64,000 nt of DNA from Flectobacillus longus (GCF_030056705.1 NZ_JASHIC010000001.1:310001-374000); one strand, 5' to 3'; shown: positions 44,317 through 54,757, numbered from the stretch's first letter. The notes: generated by a model not told the origin, from the sequence alone. Numbers and translations: made by a program.

Positions 44317-44754
44317 ATGAACATTTTTGAGCGTCAGCGTGCACAACTTCGTGAAGTTTTAGAAAACGAAATCGCTAGAGGTAAAGCATTTTTGGAAGAA
44401 AACAAAAAAAGACCAGAGGTTATCGAAACTCCTAGTGGCTTACAATATGAAGTATTGGTAGAAGGTACTGGTCCAAAACCATCAGGTCCTACAGCGAAAG
44501 TTTTGACACATTACCACGGTACAACTATCGACGGTGTTGTTTTCGATAGTAGCGTTTTGCGCAACGATCCTATTTCTTTTGGTTTGCACCAAGTAATTTC
44601 TGGCTGGACAGAAGGTTTGCAATTGATGCCTACAGGAAGTAAATACAAATTCTATTTGCCACATAACTTAGCTTATGGCGAACGTGGTGCAGGTCCAGAC
44701 ATCCCTGGTGGCGCTGTGTTGATTTTTGAAGTTGAGTTGTTGAAAACCAACTAG
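44317..44754 (+). CDS. FKBP-type peptidyl-prolyl cis-trans isomerase
   Basis: A 145-residue protein: a short charged helical N-terminus (1-40) and one FKBP domain (about 45-143). FKBP hallmarks: VLTHYHGTTIDGVVFDSS, ISFGLHQVISGWTEGLQLMPTGSKYKFYLPHNLAYGERGAGPDIPGGAVLIFEVELL. The active-site aromatic residues Tyr, Trp and Phe and the Gly-Gly-Ala segment are present. No signal peptide is apparent, so it is probably cytoplasmic, assisting protein folding. Confidence 0.93.
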   Translation: MNIFERQRAQLREVLENEIARGKAFLEENKKRPEVIETPSGLQYEVLVEGTGPKPSGPTAKVLTHYHGTTIDGVVFDSSVLRNDPISFGLHQVISGWTEGLQLMPTGSKYKFYLPHNLAYGERGAGPDIPGGAVLIFEVELLKTN

Positions 44755-44764
44755 AACTTTTTGT

Positions 44765-44850
44765 AATTGTGAATGGTGAATTGTGAGTTATGAATCAGGA
44801 AAATTAAATTAATAATCTTTCATTCACTATTCACAATTCATCATTCAAAA
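44765..44850. repeat. Intergenic inverted repeat (GTGAATTGTGA type)
   Basis: GTGAATGGTGAATTGTGAG and later ATTCACTATTCACAATTCATC form imperfect inverted arms between the convergent FKBP and AddB-like genes. They probably act as a terminator or belong to a dispersed palindromic repeat family. Confidence 0.5.
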
Positions 44851-44860
44851 CTCCCTCCTC

Positions 44861-47800
44861 CTATCTTCCACAAATTCGTTTGAAATCGCAATAAGTACAT
44901 ATATCTCTATCTTCTGTACGAGAAAATGGAATTTCTGGGTTCAGTAATTTCCCCAAAAATTTAGCTAAATATTGTTCTGACGAAATCATAAATTCTTCAA
45001 TGGTTTCATCATCCGAAAACTTAAAATCTTGTTCTAATAAACCTGCTTCAATATTTCGGAAAGAGTAAATTCCTGAAACTACCTTATTTTCATCTGCCTT
45101 CAACCTTGTCCCTCTAATACTCAAGCCATACTGTGTCATCATTCTTTTCAGAATCATGTATTTATACAACCAAAGCTGACGAAGCTTACCTTTATCTGAT
45201 TCTTCTAACAAAATTTCATCAATTAAGTCTGTCTTTACTTTCAAATCTTCGGATTTTACTAAACCTGTTTTGTAGTCAATTACTCGCACCGTCCGACCAT
45301 AGATACGATCGATACGGTCGATGCGACCTGCCAATTTAAAAGGGATTGTTCTACCATTTACTTCTACTTCTAATCCTACCTTGAGTGTTTTCTCAGCATC
45401 TAGTAGTTCAATCGGAAAGGATTCATTGGCTATCTGAAATTTCAAAAACTTCTTAACCAAAGTTTCACCCACTTGATACAAAATGTAGTTTTCACCTTCG
45501 GTCATTCGAAGTCCAGGATTGGTTTGTTCAAATGATTTTTTGAGATAGGAATCTATATTTTTCAATACAAACTCTAAATCTGATTGCTGAATAATGCCAT
45601 CTGTTTTTTCGATAAGGTCATCTCCTTGCAAAAATGCTGTATCTATATTTTCAAAAGTTTTGTGAATCCAGTTACCAAATGAATCAGAAGCCAGCTTTTC
45701 GGCTACTTCCTCCTCTGGCGCAATACCTGCGACTTTGTTGAAATAATACTGCATTGAACAGTCCACAAACTGATTAATATGCGAAGGATAGATACCCCGC
45801 TCGTTAATTTCCTGTTCAATCATCGCGAGCATATCGGGCGTTTTCTCAATTTTTAGACCGCTTTCCTCCTCCTCTGCTGTAATTTCTGTCTCAAAGTTGA
45901 CTTGATTTTGGGTAATATTCAAGTTCGGGTTGAGGTGACGAAGCTCGTGTTCGATTTGCAAAATAAAGCGACTTTTTTCGGCTGCTCCATACGTATCCGA
46001 AGGCAAAACATGTACTAATACCACCTCTTTGGCTCTTTGTAAAAGTCTAAAAAAGTGATACGCCATAACAGCATCAGCGTGATTATGCGTTGGTAAATTA
46101 AACTGCGGGTCAGACAAAGCCTCGTAAGGAATGAGCGTATTTTGTCGCTTGCCTTGTGGTAAAACGCCTTCGTTGACCGATAAAATAATCAATCTTTCAA
46201 AATCCAACGTTCGGGTTTCGAGCATACCCATAATTTGTAAACGTTGGTCAGTTTCGGACTCGAAAGGGATTTTGGTTTGTTTGATTAGTTCGTACAAAAA
46301 GGTCTTGAAACTTTTGATAGAAACGGATTCTCCTCGTTCTGCCAAAATCATTTCCATACGTTGTAACAGCAAATAAAACTGATACAAATATTCATTTTCG
46401 ACTGCATCTTGGCGCTCACGATACACCTCTCGTAATAAGTCAATAAGTGCATAAAACTGCTCAACAGCCTTTTTAGGTTTTTGGTCCCAGTGATTAAAGA
46501 CAATATTGAAAAGTCGGTCATCTTGCCCCATTTCCTTCAATTCTTTCGAGCTTAGGAAAACTTTATTATGAACAGTAATATCGCGTAAAGTCTGACGAAT
46601 TGGATTTTGTAATGGTTCATTTTCGGTAAGCTCTTCTATCAAAGGATAATGCATTGCCTCATATCTTCGTACAAATGGATGATTAAGAATACGAACTACC
46701 TGTCGGTACGAAAATTTAGGAATACGTTTGGATTCACCTTCTGCATTTTTAAACTCCACCAAATTGCGTTGCATTTCAAACATAGCATCGATGAGGGTAA
46801 AAAGCATCGAGTTTTTGAGCGAAAGCCCCATCGTAATATTCAGATTGGCAACATCTTTTCCGAGCGAGTTCATCACTGGTACCAGTAGGTTTTCGTCACC
46901 CAACACGATGGCCGTTTGAGTTTGTCCTTCTATCTGTTGATTCCAATCTGCATAGATTTTCCCTGCGACTTTGGCTTGCATTGAAGCATTGGCAACGCCT
47001 ATGATTTGTACATTTTTTTGACCTTTTAGCAACTCATTTGACACCCAATTCCATTCGTTATTGAATAGCGGTAATTCGTCAGGCATATTATTCCCAGTCC
47101 GATAGTCCCGTAACCAGTTTCCTGCTTTTTGATCTTTGTTAGTCAGATAATAGGCATCCGAATCCCAAAGGGTTTCTGCAAAAAAATCATTCCCTTCTTT
47201 TCTTTTCAATAAAGAGCGAATGATTTTTTCTTCAGCATTTGAAAGTGCATTAAAACCCACAAAATAGTATTTTTTATGTTGTGGATTATCCAACAAATAA
47301 GTGCCCACGTGCTCGGCTAATTCTCGATACGCCATACCACGATATACCAATCCTTTTTCACGCAAACGAGCTTGTAAAAGATTATACACTTCATGAATAT
47401 TTTCGAAAAGCTTAAAATAACGATCGGTACGTTCGGTGCTTTTAAGGCGGTCACGTTGAGATTCGCCCAATTGCATTTGCCAGCGTTCCAAGGCTTTTGC
47501 CTCGGACATAAAACTAAAAAGCTTTTTGGGTTCGACGAGATATTGGTCTATTTTATCAAAATCATTCAACAAGGTTGGAGCCCAAGTCATAAAGCGTTCA
47601 AAAACAACCAAAGGATCAATTGTTTTGAAAACATCATATAATTCGAACAATAAAGCCACTGGATCTATTTGTTTTAGACCCGTCACATTCATCACAAAAT
47701 CGTCGATTGCCATCACATCAGGCGCCAAAAATGGAGCTTCAGCCTGATTGGCGAGAGCTTGTTTGAAATACAAAACCCCACGTCGTGATGGAATAACGAT

Positions 47801-47875
47801 ACAAATATTACTAAGTTGGTGAATACTGTGTTTTTGAAAAATATGAGCGGCCGCTTTTTCGAGAAAGGTTTCCAT
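44861..47875 (-). CDS. AddB-like PD-(D/E)XK nuclease/helicase-like protein with Fe-S cluster
   Basis: A 1004-residue protein resembling AddB/RexB of Bacteroidota. The helicase-like N-terminal half begins SNICIVIPSRRGVLYFKQAL. The C-terminal RecB-type nuclease has GRIDRID...VRVIDYKTG, and four cysteines match the AddB [4Fe-4S] cluster: C706 (FVDCSMQYYF) and C993, C996, C1002 (CTYCDFKRICG). AddAB processes DNA ends for recombination and limits phage DNA. No addA gene is in this window, so its partner must be elsewhere or further left or right. Confidence 0.85.
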   Translation of the reverse strand: METFLEKAAAHIFQKHSIHQLSNICIVIPSRRGVLYFKQALANQAEAPFLAPDVMAIDDFVMNVTGLKQIDPVALLFELYDVFKTIDPLVVFERFMTWAPTLLNDFDKIDQYLVEPKKLFSFMSEAKALERWQMQLGESQRDRLKSTERTDRYFKLFENIHEVYNLLQARLREKGLVYRGMAYRELAEHVGTYLLDNPQHKKYYFVGFNALSNAEEKIIRSLLKRKEGNDFFAETLWDSDAYYLTNKDQKAGNWLRDYRTGNNMPDELPLFNNEWNWVSNELLKGQKNVQIIGVANASMQAKVAGKIYADWNQQIEGQTQTAIVLGDENLLVPVMNSLGKDVANLNITMGLSLKNSMLFTLIDAMFEMQRNLVEFKNAEGESKRIPKFSYRQVVRILNHPFVRRYEAMHYPLIEELTENEPLQNPIRQTLRDITVHNKVFLSSKELKEMGQDDRLFNIVFNHWDQKPKKAVEQFYALIDLLREVYRERQDAVENEYLYQFYLLLQRMEMILAERGESVSIKSFKTFLYELIKQTKIPFESETDQRLQIMGMLETRTLDFERLIILSVNEGVLPQGKRQNTLIPYEALSDPQFNLPTHNHADAVMAYHFFRLLQRAKEVVLVHVLPSDTYGAAEKSRFILQIEHELRHLNPNLNITQNQVNFETEITAEEEESGLKIEKTPDMLAMIEQEINERGIYPSHINQFVDCSMQYYFNKVAGIAPEEEVAEKLASDSFGNWIHKTFENIDTAFLQGDDLIEKTDGIIQQSDLEFVLKNIDSYLKKSFEQTNPGLRMTEGENYILYQVGETLVKKFLKFQIANESFPIELLDAEKTLKVGLEVEVNGRTIPFKLAGRIDRIDRIYGRTVRVIDYKTGLVKSEDLKVKTDLIDEILLEESDKGKLRQLWLYKYMILKRMMTQYGLSIRGTRLKADENKVVSGIYSFRNIEAGLLEQDFKFSDDETIEEFMISSEQYLAKFLGKLLNPEIPFSRTEDRDICTYCDFKRICGR

Positions 47876-47929
47876 GGAGTAGTGTTTAAGTTTTTTTTAG
47901 GTGAAAGTTATTAGAAGTGAGGGGGGAAG

Positions 47930-48035
47930 CTGTAAGTTTTGAGTTGTGAATGTAAAACTTTTACACTTACAACTCATAATTCACATTTAATTTTGGTCTA
48001 TTTTAGCCAAGGACAAATCATCACTTACAACTCAT
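47930..48035. repeat. Intergenic repeats of the CTTACAACTCAT type
   Basis: CTTACAACTCAT occurs twice (about 47970 and 48018), with an inverted relative TTTTGAGTTGTGAATGTAAA near 47940. It lies between the miaE stop and the AddB-like start, both minus-strand, and belongs to the same general type as the repeat at 44765. Confidence 0.45.
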
Positions 48036-48043
48036 GACTCCAC

Positions 48044-48625
48044 TTAATGAACTCTATCACCTCGAATTTCTAAATTCGTGATAATATTGGCCTCTATCTC
48101 GAGCCACTCATTCCAACGTTGTTTTACATATTCTGCTGGAAGATATTCTTTGGCAAGGTCTATAAAATTAACATAATGACCTGCCTCAGAAATCATTAAT
48201 TCATGATAAAACTTTTTCAAAGACTCATCCTGAATCTCTAGAGATAATATTCTAAAACGCTCACAACTACGAGCTTCAATAAGCGCATTGATAAAAAGTC
48301 GCTCTCCCAACTGCTGTTCTTGCGTTCCTCCGTGACGGATACTGGCATTCAACTGGATTACATATTCGTCTTTACGCGGTTTACCAAGAGCCAAGCCTCT
48401 TTTTTCGAGTTCACGAATTACCATTCGAAAATGAGCCCATTCTTCCGAAACAACTGGCATCAGTACTTCTCTTAACTTTTCTCTTTCTGGATATTGAATA
48501 ATCAATGAAATGCAAGAAGACGCTGCTTTTTGTTCACAATAGGCATGGTCAATGAGGATTTCAGCGATATTTTTTTCGGCAATATTTACCCAACGAGGGT
48601 CAGTCGGAAGCTTAAGGCCAAGCAT
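48044..48625 (-). CDS. miaE: tRNA-(ms2io6A37) hydroxylase MiaE
   Basis: A 193-residue diiron enzyme of the MiaE family. Iron-ligand motifs are seen: the KAASSC...EEWAHF block, EARSCERFRIL, and HELMISEAGHYVNFIDLA with the closing His. The start MLGLKLPTDPRWV is usual. It hydroxylates the isopentenyl group of ms2i6A37 in tRNA. It is a lone gene, with no neighbour from the same pathway. Confidence 0.93.
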   Translation of the reverse strand: MLGLKLPTDPRWVNIAEKNIAEILIDHAYCEQKAASSCISLIIQYPEREKLREVLMPVVSEEWAHFRMVIRELEKRGLALGKPRKDEYVIQLNASIRHGGTQEQQLGERLFINALIEARSCERFRILSLEIQDESLKKFYHELMISEAGHYVNFIDLAKEYLPAEYVKQRWNEWLEIEANIITNLEIRGDRVH

Positions 48626-48733
48626 GGAAGTTTAAAATTAAGTTTCTTTAGCAAAAGATGTTGATTATTAGTCGTATATCAGTTAGTGATTGTTATTCGC
48701 CCTCAAAATGCTCTTTTGTATACAGTCGTTAAA

Positions 48734-50707
48734 TTAATCAAACAAGAGCCATCTTACCCCAAAACCAAAGGTACGTCCCATTCCAGCGTATCCTGGGGCA
48801 ATATAGTAACCATTTGAACCTAGCAATCGATGATTGGCATGTGATAATTTAAAAAATACACGCACACGGTTGATTCGCATATCAGCAAAAATATCTGCTT
48901 GAAAATTACCATTCAAATACTGGTTATCCTGTAAATAAAACTGCTGCGTAGCTGGCATATAAGCATCGCCATAATAGCCAGACTTATAATAAAGCTCCAA
49001 TCCAGCTTGAATATAGAGCACTTTGGCATACAAAATATCCAACGCCAAACGTGAGTTAATCGTAATGGCTGGCATACGAATCAAATCCGAACTCTTGGTG
49101 TAAGCCCAATAAATATTGTTGATATTGGTAAATTTCCCAGACTGAAAACCCACTGTCCCACCTGCTCTAAAAATGGCAATTGGGCTACCAGTTGACTGCT
49201 TGACAACTGCTTTTTGATCAAAATAAATGTAGTTGTCTATCGTCTGAAAACTTGCAAATGGACTAAATATAACGTTCTTTATTTTTATGGTACCATTGGC
49301 ATAAAAACTTAATACTTGTAAGTTTTTCAACTGGTTTGCCTGCGAAACCGTATCATTTAACCATCTGTAGGAGCTATTGTACATATACTGCTGCGCCAAC
49401 GTTGGCACATTTCTAAAGAAGGTTCCACCAAAGTTGAGCCATTTGCCCCTCAATTCTGCATTCAATCGATAGCCACTTCCTACGTGATATTCGCCCTCTG
49501 CAAAAAATCTTGTACTATCTTTTAAATATTGATTAAGCCAAACTCCTACAAAGTTTTCACTTCTACTCAGTTTATCATTATTCAACAAATTGGTATAATT
49601 CAAGATTCTTTGTCGAAAATGAAGACGATAATTAAAGCCCTTGTAAAAACCTTTTATCCCAGATTTATGCTGAAATGTACTCGAACTAAAGCCATTGTAT
49701 AGGGTATCTGTAGACGCAGGGCTATTCAAATAACTTGAAGCATAAAATTTATTGGTCAAGCCAGTTGAGTAAACTTTATCTAAAAACTGTACTTTTCTAC
49801 TCTCATAATCCAAGGTTTGGAAGATTTGAAAGGCTTTATATCCTGCATATTCATGATATACATGGACGTTATTCCAGGTATCACGGCTATTGGCACTAGT
49901 CAAAATGGCATTATTGTCGTCGTACAAGAGCAATGAATCGTACGAAACACCATTACGAGCTACACCACCCTCATCGATAATATTATGGTCAAATCTGTTG
50001 AGATAGCCCATAATGGTATATTTCTTATTTTTACTCTGATAGTTCGAATGTAGCATAAACTCCCAATGACCGATAGCATTAGGAGTCGACCCTGTAGTAG
50101 TTGTCCCCCCTACCAAGGGTTTAGTAGAAGTAATTCTATGCAAAGTCAAGCCCACATTCCAGAGCGAATCTATGTTTCGATTAAAATCAAAATCTAGAAT
50201 ATCTTGCCCCTTACCTGCTGTCACATAATATATGTCCGAAAAAGGAGATCGGGTGTTGTAATATTTGACATCTTTGGGCTCAATAGCATAAAATGAATAG
50301 GCATCATAGCCAATTTTAGTACCCAGTTGGTCGGGAGCTTGATAAAACAATGGTCTAGATGCAGTACCCAAAAGACCTAAATCTACTTGCGTATTATTAC
50401 GTTGTAAGATTGGACTATAATTATGAAAACCCTTCAACAGAGTATCTATTGTATATAGCTTCTTACGATTATTGAATACGTCCTCTTCCAAGAAGTATCT
50501 ACTAGAAGTAGGCCCATAAATTATCTTGGTAGAATCGTCTAATCCGCCTTTTTGATTGGTCTTTTTTTGTTGAGTTTGAGCTTGAGGAAAGCCATTATTG
50601 TTCCCTAACCCCGCCGTAGAAAAAGTATTACTGGTGGTAGTTTGAGAAAAAATACTGCTCGAAATCAGCAGTCCAAGTACGAGTATAAGATATTGCGATG
50701 TTTTCAC
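48734..50707 (-). CDS. Putative outer-membrane porin (Porin_10-like)
   Basis: A 657-residue protein with a signal peptide (1-22, SSSIFSQ), a Ser/Thr/Gln-rich linker and long beta-barrel-like alternation to the end, finishing in FGFGVRWLLFD, an outer-membrane C-terminus pattern. Repeating SDIYYVTAGKGQDILDFDFNRNID and Tyr-rich strands fit the Bacteroidota putative porin family. It follows lpxK on the minus strand by about 50 bp. The transported solute is unknown. Confidence 0.8.
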   Translation of the reverse strand: MKTSQYLILVLGLLISSSIFSQTTTSNTFSTAGLGNNNGFPQAQTQQKKTNQKGGLDDSTKIIYGPTSSRYFLEEDVFNNRKKLYTIDTLLKGFHNYSPILQRNNTQVDLGLLGTASRPLFYQAPDQLGTKIGYDAYSFYAIEPKDVKYYNTRSPFSDIYYVTAGKGQDILDFDFNRNIDSLWNVGLTLHRITSTKPLVGGTTTTGSTPNAIGHWEFMLHSNYQSKNKKYTIMGYLNRFDHNIIDEGGVARNGVSYDSLLLYDDNNAILTSANSRDTWNNVHVYHEYAGYKAFQIFQTLDYESRKVQFLDKVYSTGLTNKFYASSYLNSPASTDTLYNGFSSSTFQHKSGIKGFYKGFNYRLHFRQRILNYTNLLNNDKLSRSENFVGVWLNQYLKDSTRFFAEGEYHVGSGYRLNAELRGKWLNFGGTFFRNVPTLAQQYMYNSSYRWLNDTVSQANQLKNLQVLSFYANGTIKIKNVIFSPFASFQTIDNYIYFDQKAVVKQSTGSPIAIFRAGGTVGFQSGKFTNINNIYWAYTKSSDLIRMPAITINSRLALDILYAKVLYIQAGLELYYKSGYYGDAYMPATQQFYLQDNQYLNGNFQADIFADMRINRVRVFFKLSHANHRLLGSNGYYIAPGYAGMGRTFGFGVRWLLFD

Positions 50708-50758
50708 CCTGCAAAATTAATCCATTATCCGAATCCTTCGGTATAATATCTGTGAGAA

Positions 50759-51817
50759 TTAAGATATAGGCATTTGACAATGATTCAAAATCAGCTCGTC
50801 AAACTGCTTTTTCTGATTGGCGTCAAAACCAATTTGAATAGGTAAATAATAGAAAAGATGCTGTTTATCAGGAAAGTCTGCCAAAAGTGGTTTTATTTTA
50901 ACCATGTCTTTTTCTGTCATTAAAACCCCTTTTGCTCCTGTTTCTGCTTTTTCAAGTATTGTTAAAACTTTTTCAATATCGGCTTTAGTATATGAATAAT
51001 GGTCTGGATAAACTACATTTTCAATTATTTCAAAGGTTTTTTTTGCATAATTTTCAAACAACTGAGGTTGTGCAATACCAGATAACAAAACCACTTTATT
51101 GGGTATCTGAAGTACCCAATCATCTATACAAGAAGTTACCTCACCATATTGTATTGTCGAAAAAAACACAGGACTAACTTCATTCAAATAAGGCTTCAAT
51201 TTTTGGACAAAACCTTGTTGCTGAGCTTTGCCAAAGTTGTCAGGGCATTTAGAAACGATAATAATATCAGCGCGCTTGAGTCCGCTTCTGTTTTCTCTCA
51301 AACGTCCCGCAGGAAAAGGAAAATCTTTAAAAATAGGTCGTTGAAAATCAATCAAAACAATATTTAGAGAGGGTTTTATAGCTCTGTGTTGAAAAGCGTC
51401 GTCTAGTACGATTACCTCAGGATGTACTCCTGTCATAAGTTCGGATACGCCTAAAACTCTTTTTTCGGAAACGGCTACAGAAATTTGATGTCCAAATTTT
51501 TGATAAAACTGCATAGGTTCGTCGCCCAAGTCCTCAGCCGTAGAATGTGGATTTGCTAACAAATACCCTTTTGTTTTACGACCATAGCCTCTACTTAGAG
51601 TTGCAAGCGAATAATAAGGTTGTAGTAGTCGAATCAAATATTCTACATGGGGACTTTTGCCTGTTCCACCAACAGTAATATTACCTACATTGATAACGGG
51701 TAAACCAAATGATTTTGACGATTTTATACTCCAATCAAAAAGTAGATTTCTGAAAGAAGTAATCCAACCATATAGTATCGAAAAAGGTCGTAATAGACCT
51801 ATTAGTATAACATTCAT
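50759..51817 (-). CDS. lpxK: Tetraacyldisaccharide 4'-kinase LpxK
   Basis: A 352-residue membrane-associated kinase. The N-terminal hydrophobic segment (1-22) anchors it, and the Walker A is VGNITVGGTGKSPHVEYL (44-61). Other family blocks are LSRGYGRKT, DEPMQFYQKF, VLDDAFQHRAIKP and LTEKDMVKI (catalytic/Walker-type Asp and Lys). It phosphorylates the 4' position of the lipid A precursor, the sixth step of lipid A synthesis. It and the downstream porin gene are close and may be co-transcribed. Confidence 0.95.
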   Translation of the reverse strand: MNVILIGLLRPFSILYGWITSFRNLLFDWSIKSSKSFGLPVINVGNITVGGTGKSPHVEYLIRLLQPYYSLATLSRGYGRKTKGYLLANPHSTAEDLGDEPMQFYQKFGHQISVAVSEKRVLGVSELMTGVHPEVIVLDDAFQHRAIKPSLNIVLIDFQRPIFKDFPFPAGRLRENRSGLKRADIIIVSKCPDNFGKAQQQGFVQKLKPYLNEVSPVFFSTIQYGEVTSCIDDWVLQIPNKVVLLSGIAQPQLFENYAKKTFEIIENVVYPDHYSYTKADIEKVLTILEKAETGAKGVLMTEKDMVKIKPLLADFPDKQHLFYYLPIQIGFDANQKKQFDELILNHCQMPIS

Positions 51818-52186
51818 AAATTAATTAAGCATCGATTTTTAAATAAATTCATTTATTTGACCGATTTTACAAGACAAAATTCTGAAAGAGTAACGACTTT
51901 TTACTAATTTCACCTCCCTTTTAAGAAAGTTTAACGAGTGTAAGGCGAAACAAATTTGGACAATATTCTAAAAGTCAAGTTATTACAAAGTAAAAAAATC
52001 GTAAATTGAATTTTAATTTTTTACTTCGTAACCACGCCAAGTAGATTTTCGGAGGGCTTGCTTTATGATAATTGAAGAATTTATTAAATAACCTCTAAGG
52101 TCTTCATATTATCTACCTTTTGCCAATATAATAGTCATCAACCAAACGGAGCATTCTCCTATTTGCGTCCTTATTAATACATAAAA
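51818..52186. other. 369-bp intergenic region, lpxK/menC divergent
   Basis: A+T-rich spacer between the divergent lpxK and menC genes, so it carries both promoters. I see no credible small ORF, RNA gene or strong hairpin. Confidence 0.5.
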
Positions 52187-53281
52187 ATGAGTCTCAAAGC
52201 GGTCTTTTCAAAACATACACTCCACTTCAAATTTGAAGCAGGAACGTCGAGGGGTGTTCTAACGGAAAAAGATAGTTACTTTATTAAAATTTTTGATACC
52301 GAAACCCCTAGTGTTTTCGGCTTGGGGGAATGTGCGCCTTTGAAAGGACTCAGTATCGACGATCGACCCGATTTTGAGCTTCAATTATTAAGCATCTGCG
52401 AGTATTTCAACACCCTTGATTTAGAAGTTTATTCTTGGAATTTAAGTATTATTTTAGACCAAGTTCTTGATAAGTCCTTTCCTTCTATCGTTTTTGGCTT
52501 CGAAACTGCCATGCTAGACTTATTGAATGGCGGCAAAAGAGTGATTTATGACAACGCTTTTCACCAAAATCAACGTAATTTACCTATTAATGGACTGATT
52601 TGGATGGGCGATAAGGAATTTATGCTTCGCCAAATTGATGAGAAATTAGCATCGGGCTATACTACCATCAAAATGAAAGTAGGCGCTATTGATTTTGAGA
52701 AAGAATGTGAGCTTTTGAGCTATATCCGTAAGCATTTTTCCAAAGATGAAATCACCCTACGTGTAGACGCCAATGGAGCATTTGGACTTGATACAGCACT
52801 CGAAAAACTCAAGCGACTGTCTGAATATGACCTTCATTCAATTGAGCAGCCTATCAAACAAGGGAATAGTGAAATAATGGCTGAGCTATGTCAAACTTCT
52901 CCTCTGCCTATTGCACTCGACGAAGAATTAATCGGCATGAAGGAATATCCTGAGAAATATAAATTACTCAAGAAAATCATGCCTCAATATATTATCCTCA
53001 AACCATCGTTGGTGGGAGGATTCCAACAATGTAGAGAGTGGATAGAAAATGCCAACCGACTCAAAATTGGTTGGTGGATGACTTCAGCGCTTGAGTCAAA
53101 TGTTGGGTTAAACGCCATTACGCAGTTTGCCGCCGAATTTGCCAACCCACTTCCACAAGGTTTGGGTACAGGGCAACTGTATCATAACAATATTCCTTCG
53201 CCATTAGTTATAGAAAAAGGATTCATGACTTATCAAGCCGAAAAACCTTGGGATTTATCTATTCTTAACTTTTTGGTATAG
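52187..53281 (+). CDS. menC: o-Succinylbenzoate synthase (enolase superfamily)
   Basis: A 364-residue enolase-superfamily enzyme. Catalytic and metal motifs: the Lys pair in TTIKMKVG, Asp in RVDANGAF, Glu in SIEQP, Asp in ALDEE, and Lys in ILKPSLVGGF. The start of the capping domain FGLGECAPL is present. It dehydrates SHCHC to o-succinylbenzoate in menaquinone biosynthesis. No other men gene is in the window, and related dipeptide epimerases have a similar fold, but GECAPL plus ILKPSLVGG fits MenC best. Confidence 0.85.
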   Translation: MSLKAVFSKHTLHFKFEAGTSRGVLTEKDSYFIKIFDTETPSVFGLGECAPLKGLSIDDRPDFELQLLSICEYFNTLDLEVYSWNLSIILDQVLDKSFPSIVFGFETAMLDLLNGGKRVIYDNAFHQNQRNLPINGLIWMGDKEFMLRQIDEKLASGYTTIKMKVGAIDFEKECELLSYIRKHFSKDEITLRVDANGAFGLDTALEKLKRLSEYDLHSIEQPIKQGNSEIMAELCQTSPLPIALDEELIGMKEYPEKYKLLKKIMPQYIILKPSLVGGFQQCREWIENANRLKIGWWMTSALESNVGLNAITQFAAEFANPLPQGLGTGQLYHNNIPSPLVIEKGFMTYQAEKPWDLSILNFLV

Positions 53282-53432
53282 ACGATTCAGCGAAATTTTT
53301 CAATTTATGCTATTAGGTTAAAGGTCATTTGTTATTTTTGTGAAATTTCTTTTATCTCAAGTATCTTAAAAAACTTGAAATAATACCCGAACCTAGTTTC
53401 GGAAAAAGTCAAAACACGAAACATTCCCAACA

Positions 53433-53837
53433 ATGGATTTGCAAAAATTAGACGAAGCTTTACTAGCCCTATTCGAGAAAAGAGTAGAATTGAGCCAAAT
53501 GGGCTACGACCACGCTAGCTATGATGACATTGAAGAAGAACTTCACGATTTGGAAGATGACTTCAACGACGAATATGGAGACTTTTTAGAAGGAATCTTG
53601 AAAGAAGTACACGATGAATATTGTCCAGAGTCTGACGTATTATTACCAACAGCTTACCTAGCGAAGAAATTCGTGGTAACGGCCGATGGCGCTATCGAAG
53701 TCGGAAGAGATGCAGGCGTTGAAGTTGAGTTTGTTGACGATCCAGTCGCAAATGCTCGTCTGATATTGCTGCCTAGTCCTACTCGTATCGTATTTATCGT
53801 AGGAAAACAAAAGAAAATCGTTTGGAAAGCAGAATAG
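53433..53837 (+). CDS. Conserved acidic hypothetical protein
   Basis: A 134-residue soluble protein: an acidic helical N-terminal half (DDIEEELHDLEDDFNDEYGDFLEGIL) and a beta-rich C-terminal half (KKFVVTADGAIEVGRD; NARLILLPSPTRIVFIVGKQKKIVW). No signal peptide or named domain is recognised. It lies about 60 bp upstream of an L,D-transpeptidase gene on the same strand, so co-transcription is possible. Confidence 0.72.
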   Translation: MDLQKLDEALLALFEKRVELSQMGYDHASYDDIEEELHDLEDDFNDEYGDFLEGILKEVHDEYCPESDVLLPTAYLAKKFVVTADGAIEVGRDAGVEVEFVDDPVANARLILLPSPTRIVFIVGKQKKIVWKAE

Positions 53838-53896
53838 AATGTAAGGTTACAATAATGAGAACGATTAAAATATTTTTTAACTAAAACAGATTCCCA

Positions 53897-54700
53897 TTGC
53901 GTAACGTTAAATTAATCAGCACTTTAGCTTCTATTTTCTTGACAACAGCATTTATGGTAGAAGATTTCAAGGCATTGCAATTGAAATATGACCGAGTACA
54001 AACCGCTTATGACCAAAAATCAGAAGCGGTTTTTGCTTTATTAGCCTCCAAACATTTACAGCCCAGCCAATTAGAGTTGTATTTTAGAGCTATTAAAAAT
54101 GAAAAAATACTGGAAATTTGGGGTAAAAATCGTACAGATGAGTCGTTTCAGCATATAACCAATTATGCCTTTGCGGGTTATTGTGGATCTTTAGGCCCTA
54201 AAAGAAAAGAGGGTGATATGCAAATTCCTGAAGGATTTTATCATATCAATCGTTTTAACCCTGCAAGTAGCTTTTATCTCTCCTTAGGACTAAATTACCC
54301 TAATGAATCTGACCGAATTTTGAGTAACAAACTCAAACCTGGATCTGATATATTCATTCATGGCACCAATGTAACTTCAGGTTGTATTCCTATTACCGAC
54401 GAGAAAATTAAAGAAGTATATATTTTGGCAATCGAAGCTAGAAATGCTGGTCAAGAAAGAATACCAGTCGATATCTATCCTGCCAGATTGGATGAGAAAT
54501 CATTTGATGAGTTAAAAACGTACAGTAAAAGTCCAGAATACATCGAGTATTGGCGTCCTTGGCTTGGCAACAAAGTCATCAATAGTGATGCTATGCAACA
54601 GTTTTGGGTACAACTACAGCCTCGTTATCAGTATTTTGAATCTCACAGACAGCTGAAGACATTTAAGGTAACAGGAAGCGGGAAATATAGCTATTTATAA
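53897..54700 (+). CDS. L,D-transpeptidase family protein (YkuD-like), probable TTG start
   Basis: A 267-residue protein with a short signal peptide-like start (NVKLISTLASIFLTTAFM) and a YkuD-type domain around residues 95-185. Its active-site block is DIFIHGTNVTSGCIPI, with His and the nucleophile Cys in the expected H-G-x-x-x-x-SGC arrangement. The start is TTG; the next ATG would remove the export signal. It may cross-link or edit peptidoglycan, or attach proteins to it. The C-terminal part is unassigned. Confidence 0.82.
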   Translation: MRNVKLISTLASIFLTTAFMVEDFKALQLKYDRVQTAYDQKSEAVFALLASKHLQPSQLELYFRAIKNEKILEIWGKNRTDESFQHITNYAFAGYCGSLGPKRKEGDMQIPEGFYHINRFNPASSFYLSLGLNYPNESDRILSNKLKPGSDIFIHGTNVTSGCIPITDEKIKEVYILAIEARNAGQERIPVDIYPARLDEKSFDELKTYSKSPEYIEYWRPWLGNKVINSDAMQQFWVQLQPRYQYFESHRQLKTFKVTGSGKYSYL

Positions 54701-54757
54701 TTTGAAAATTTGAAAATGAAGTATTTTAAAATCGATTATGAACTTTGAACTAGATTG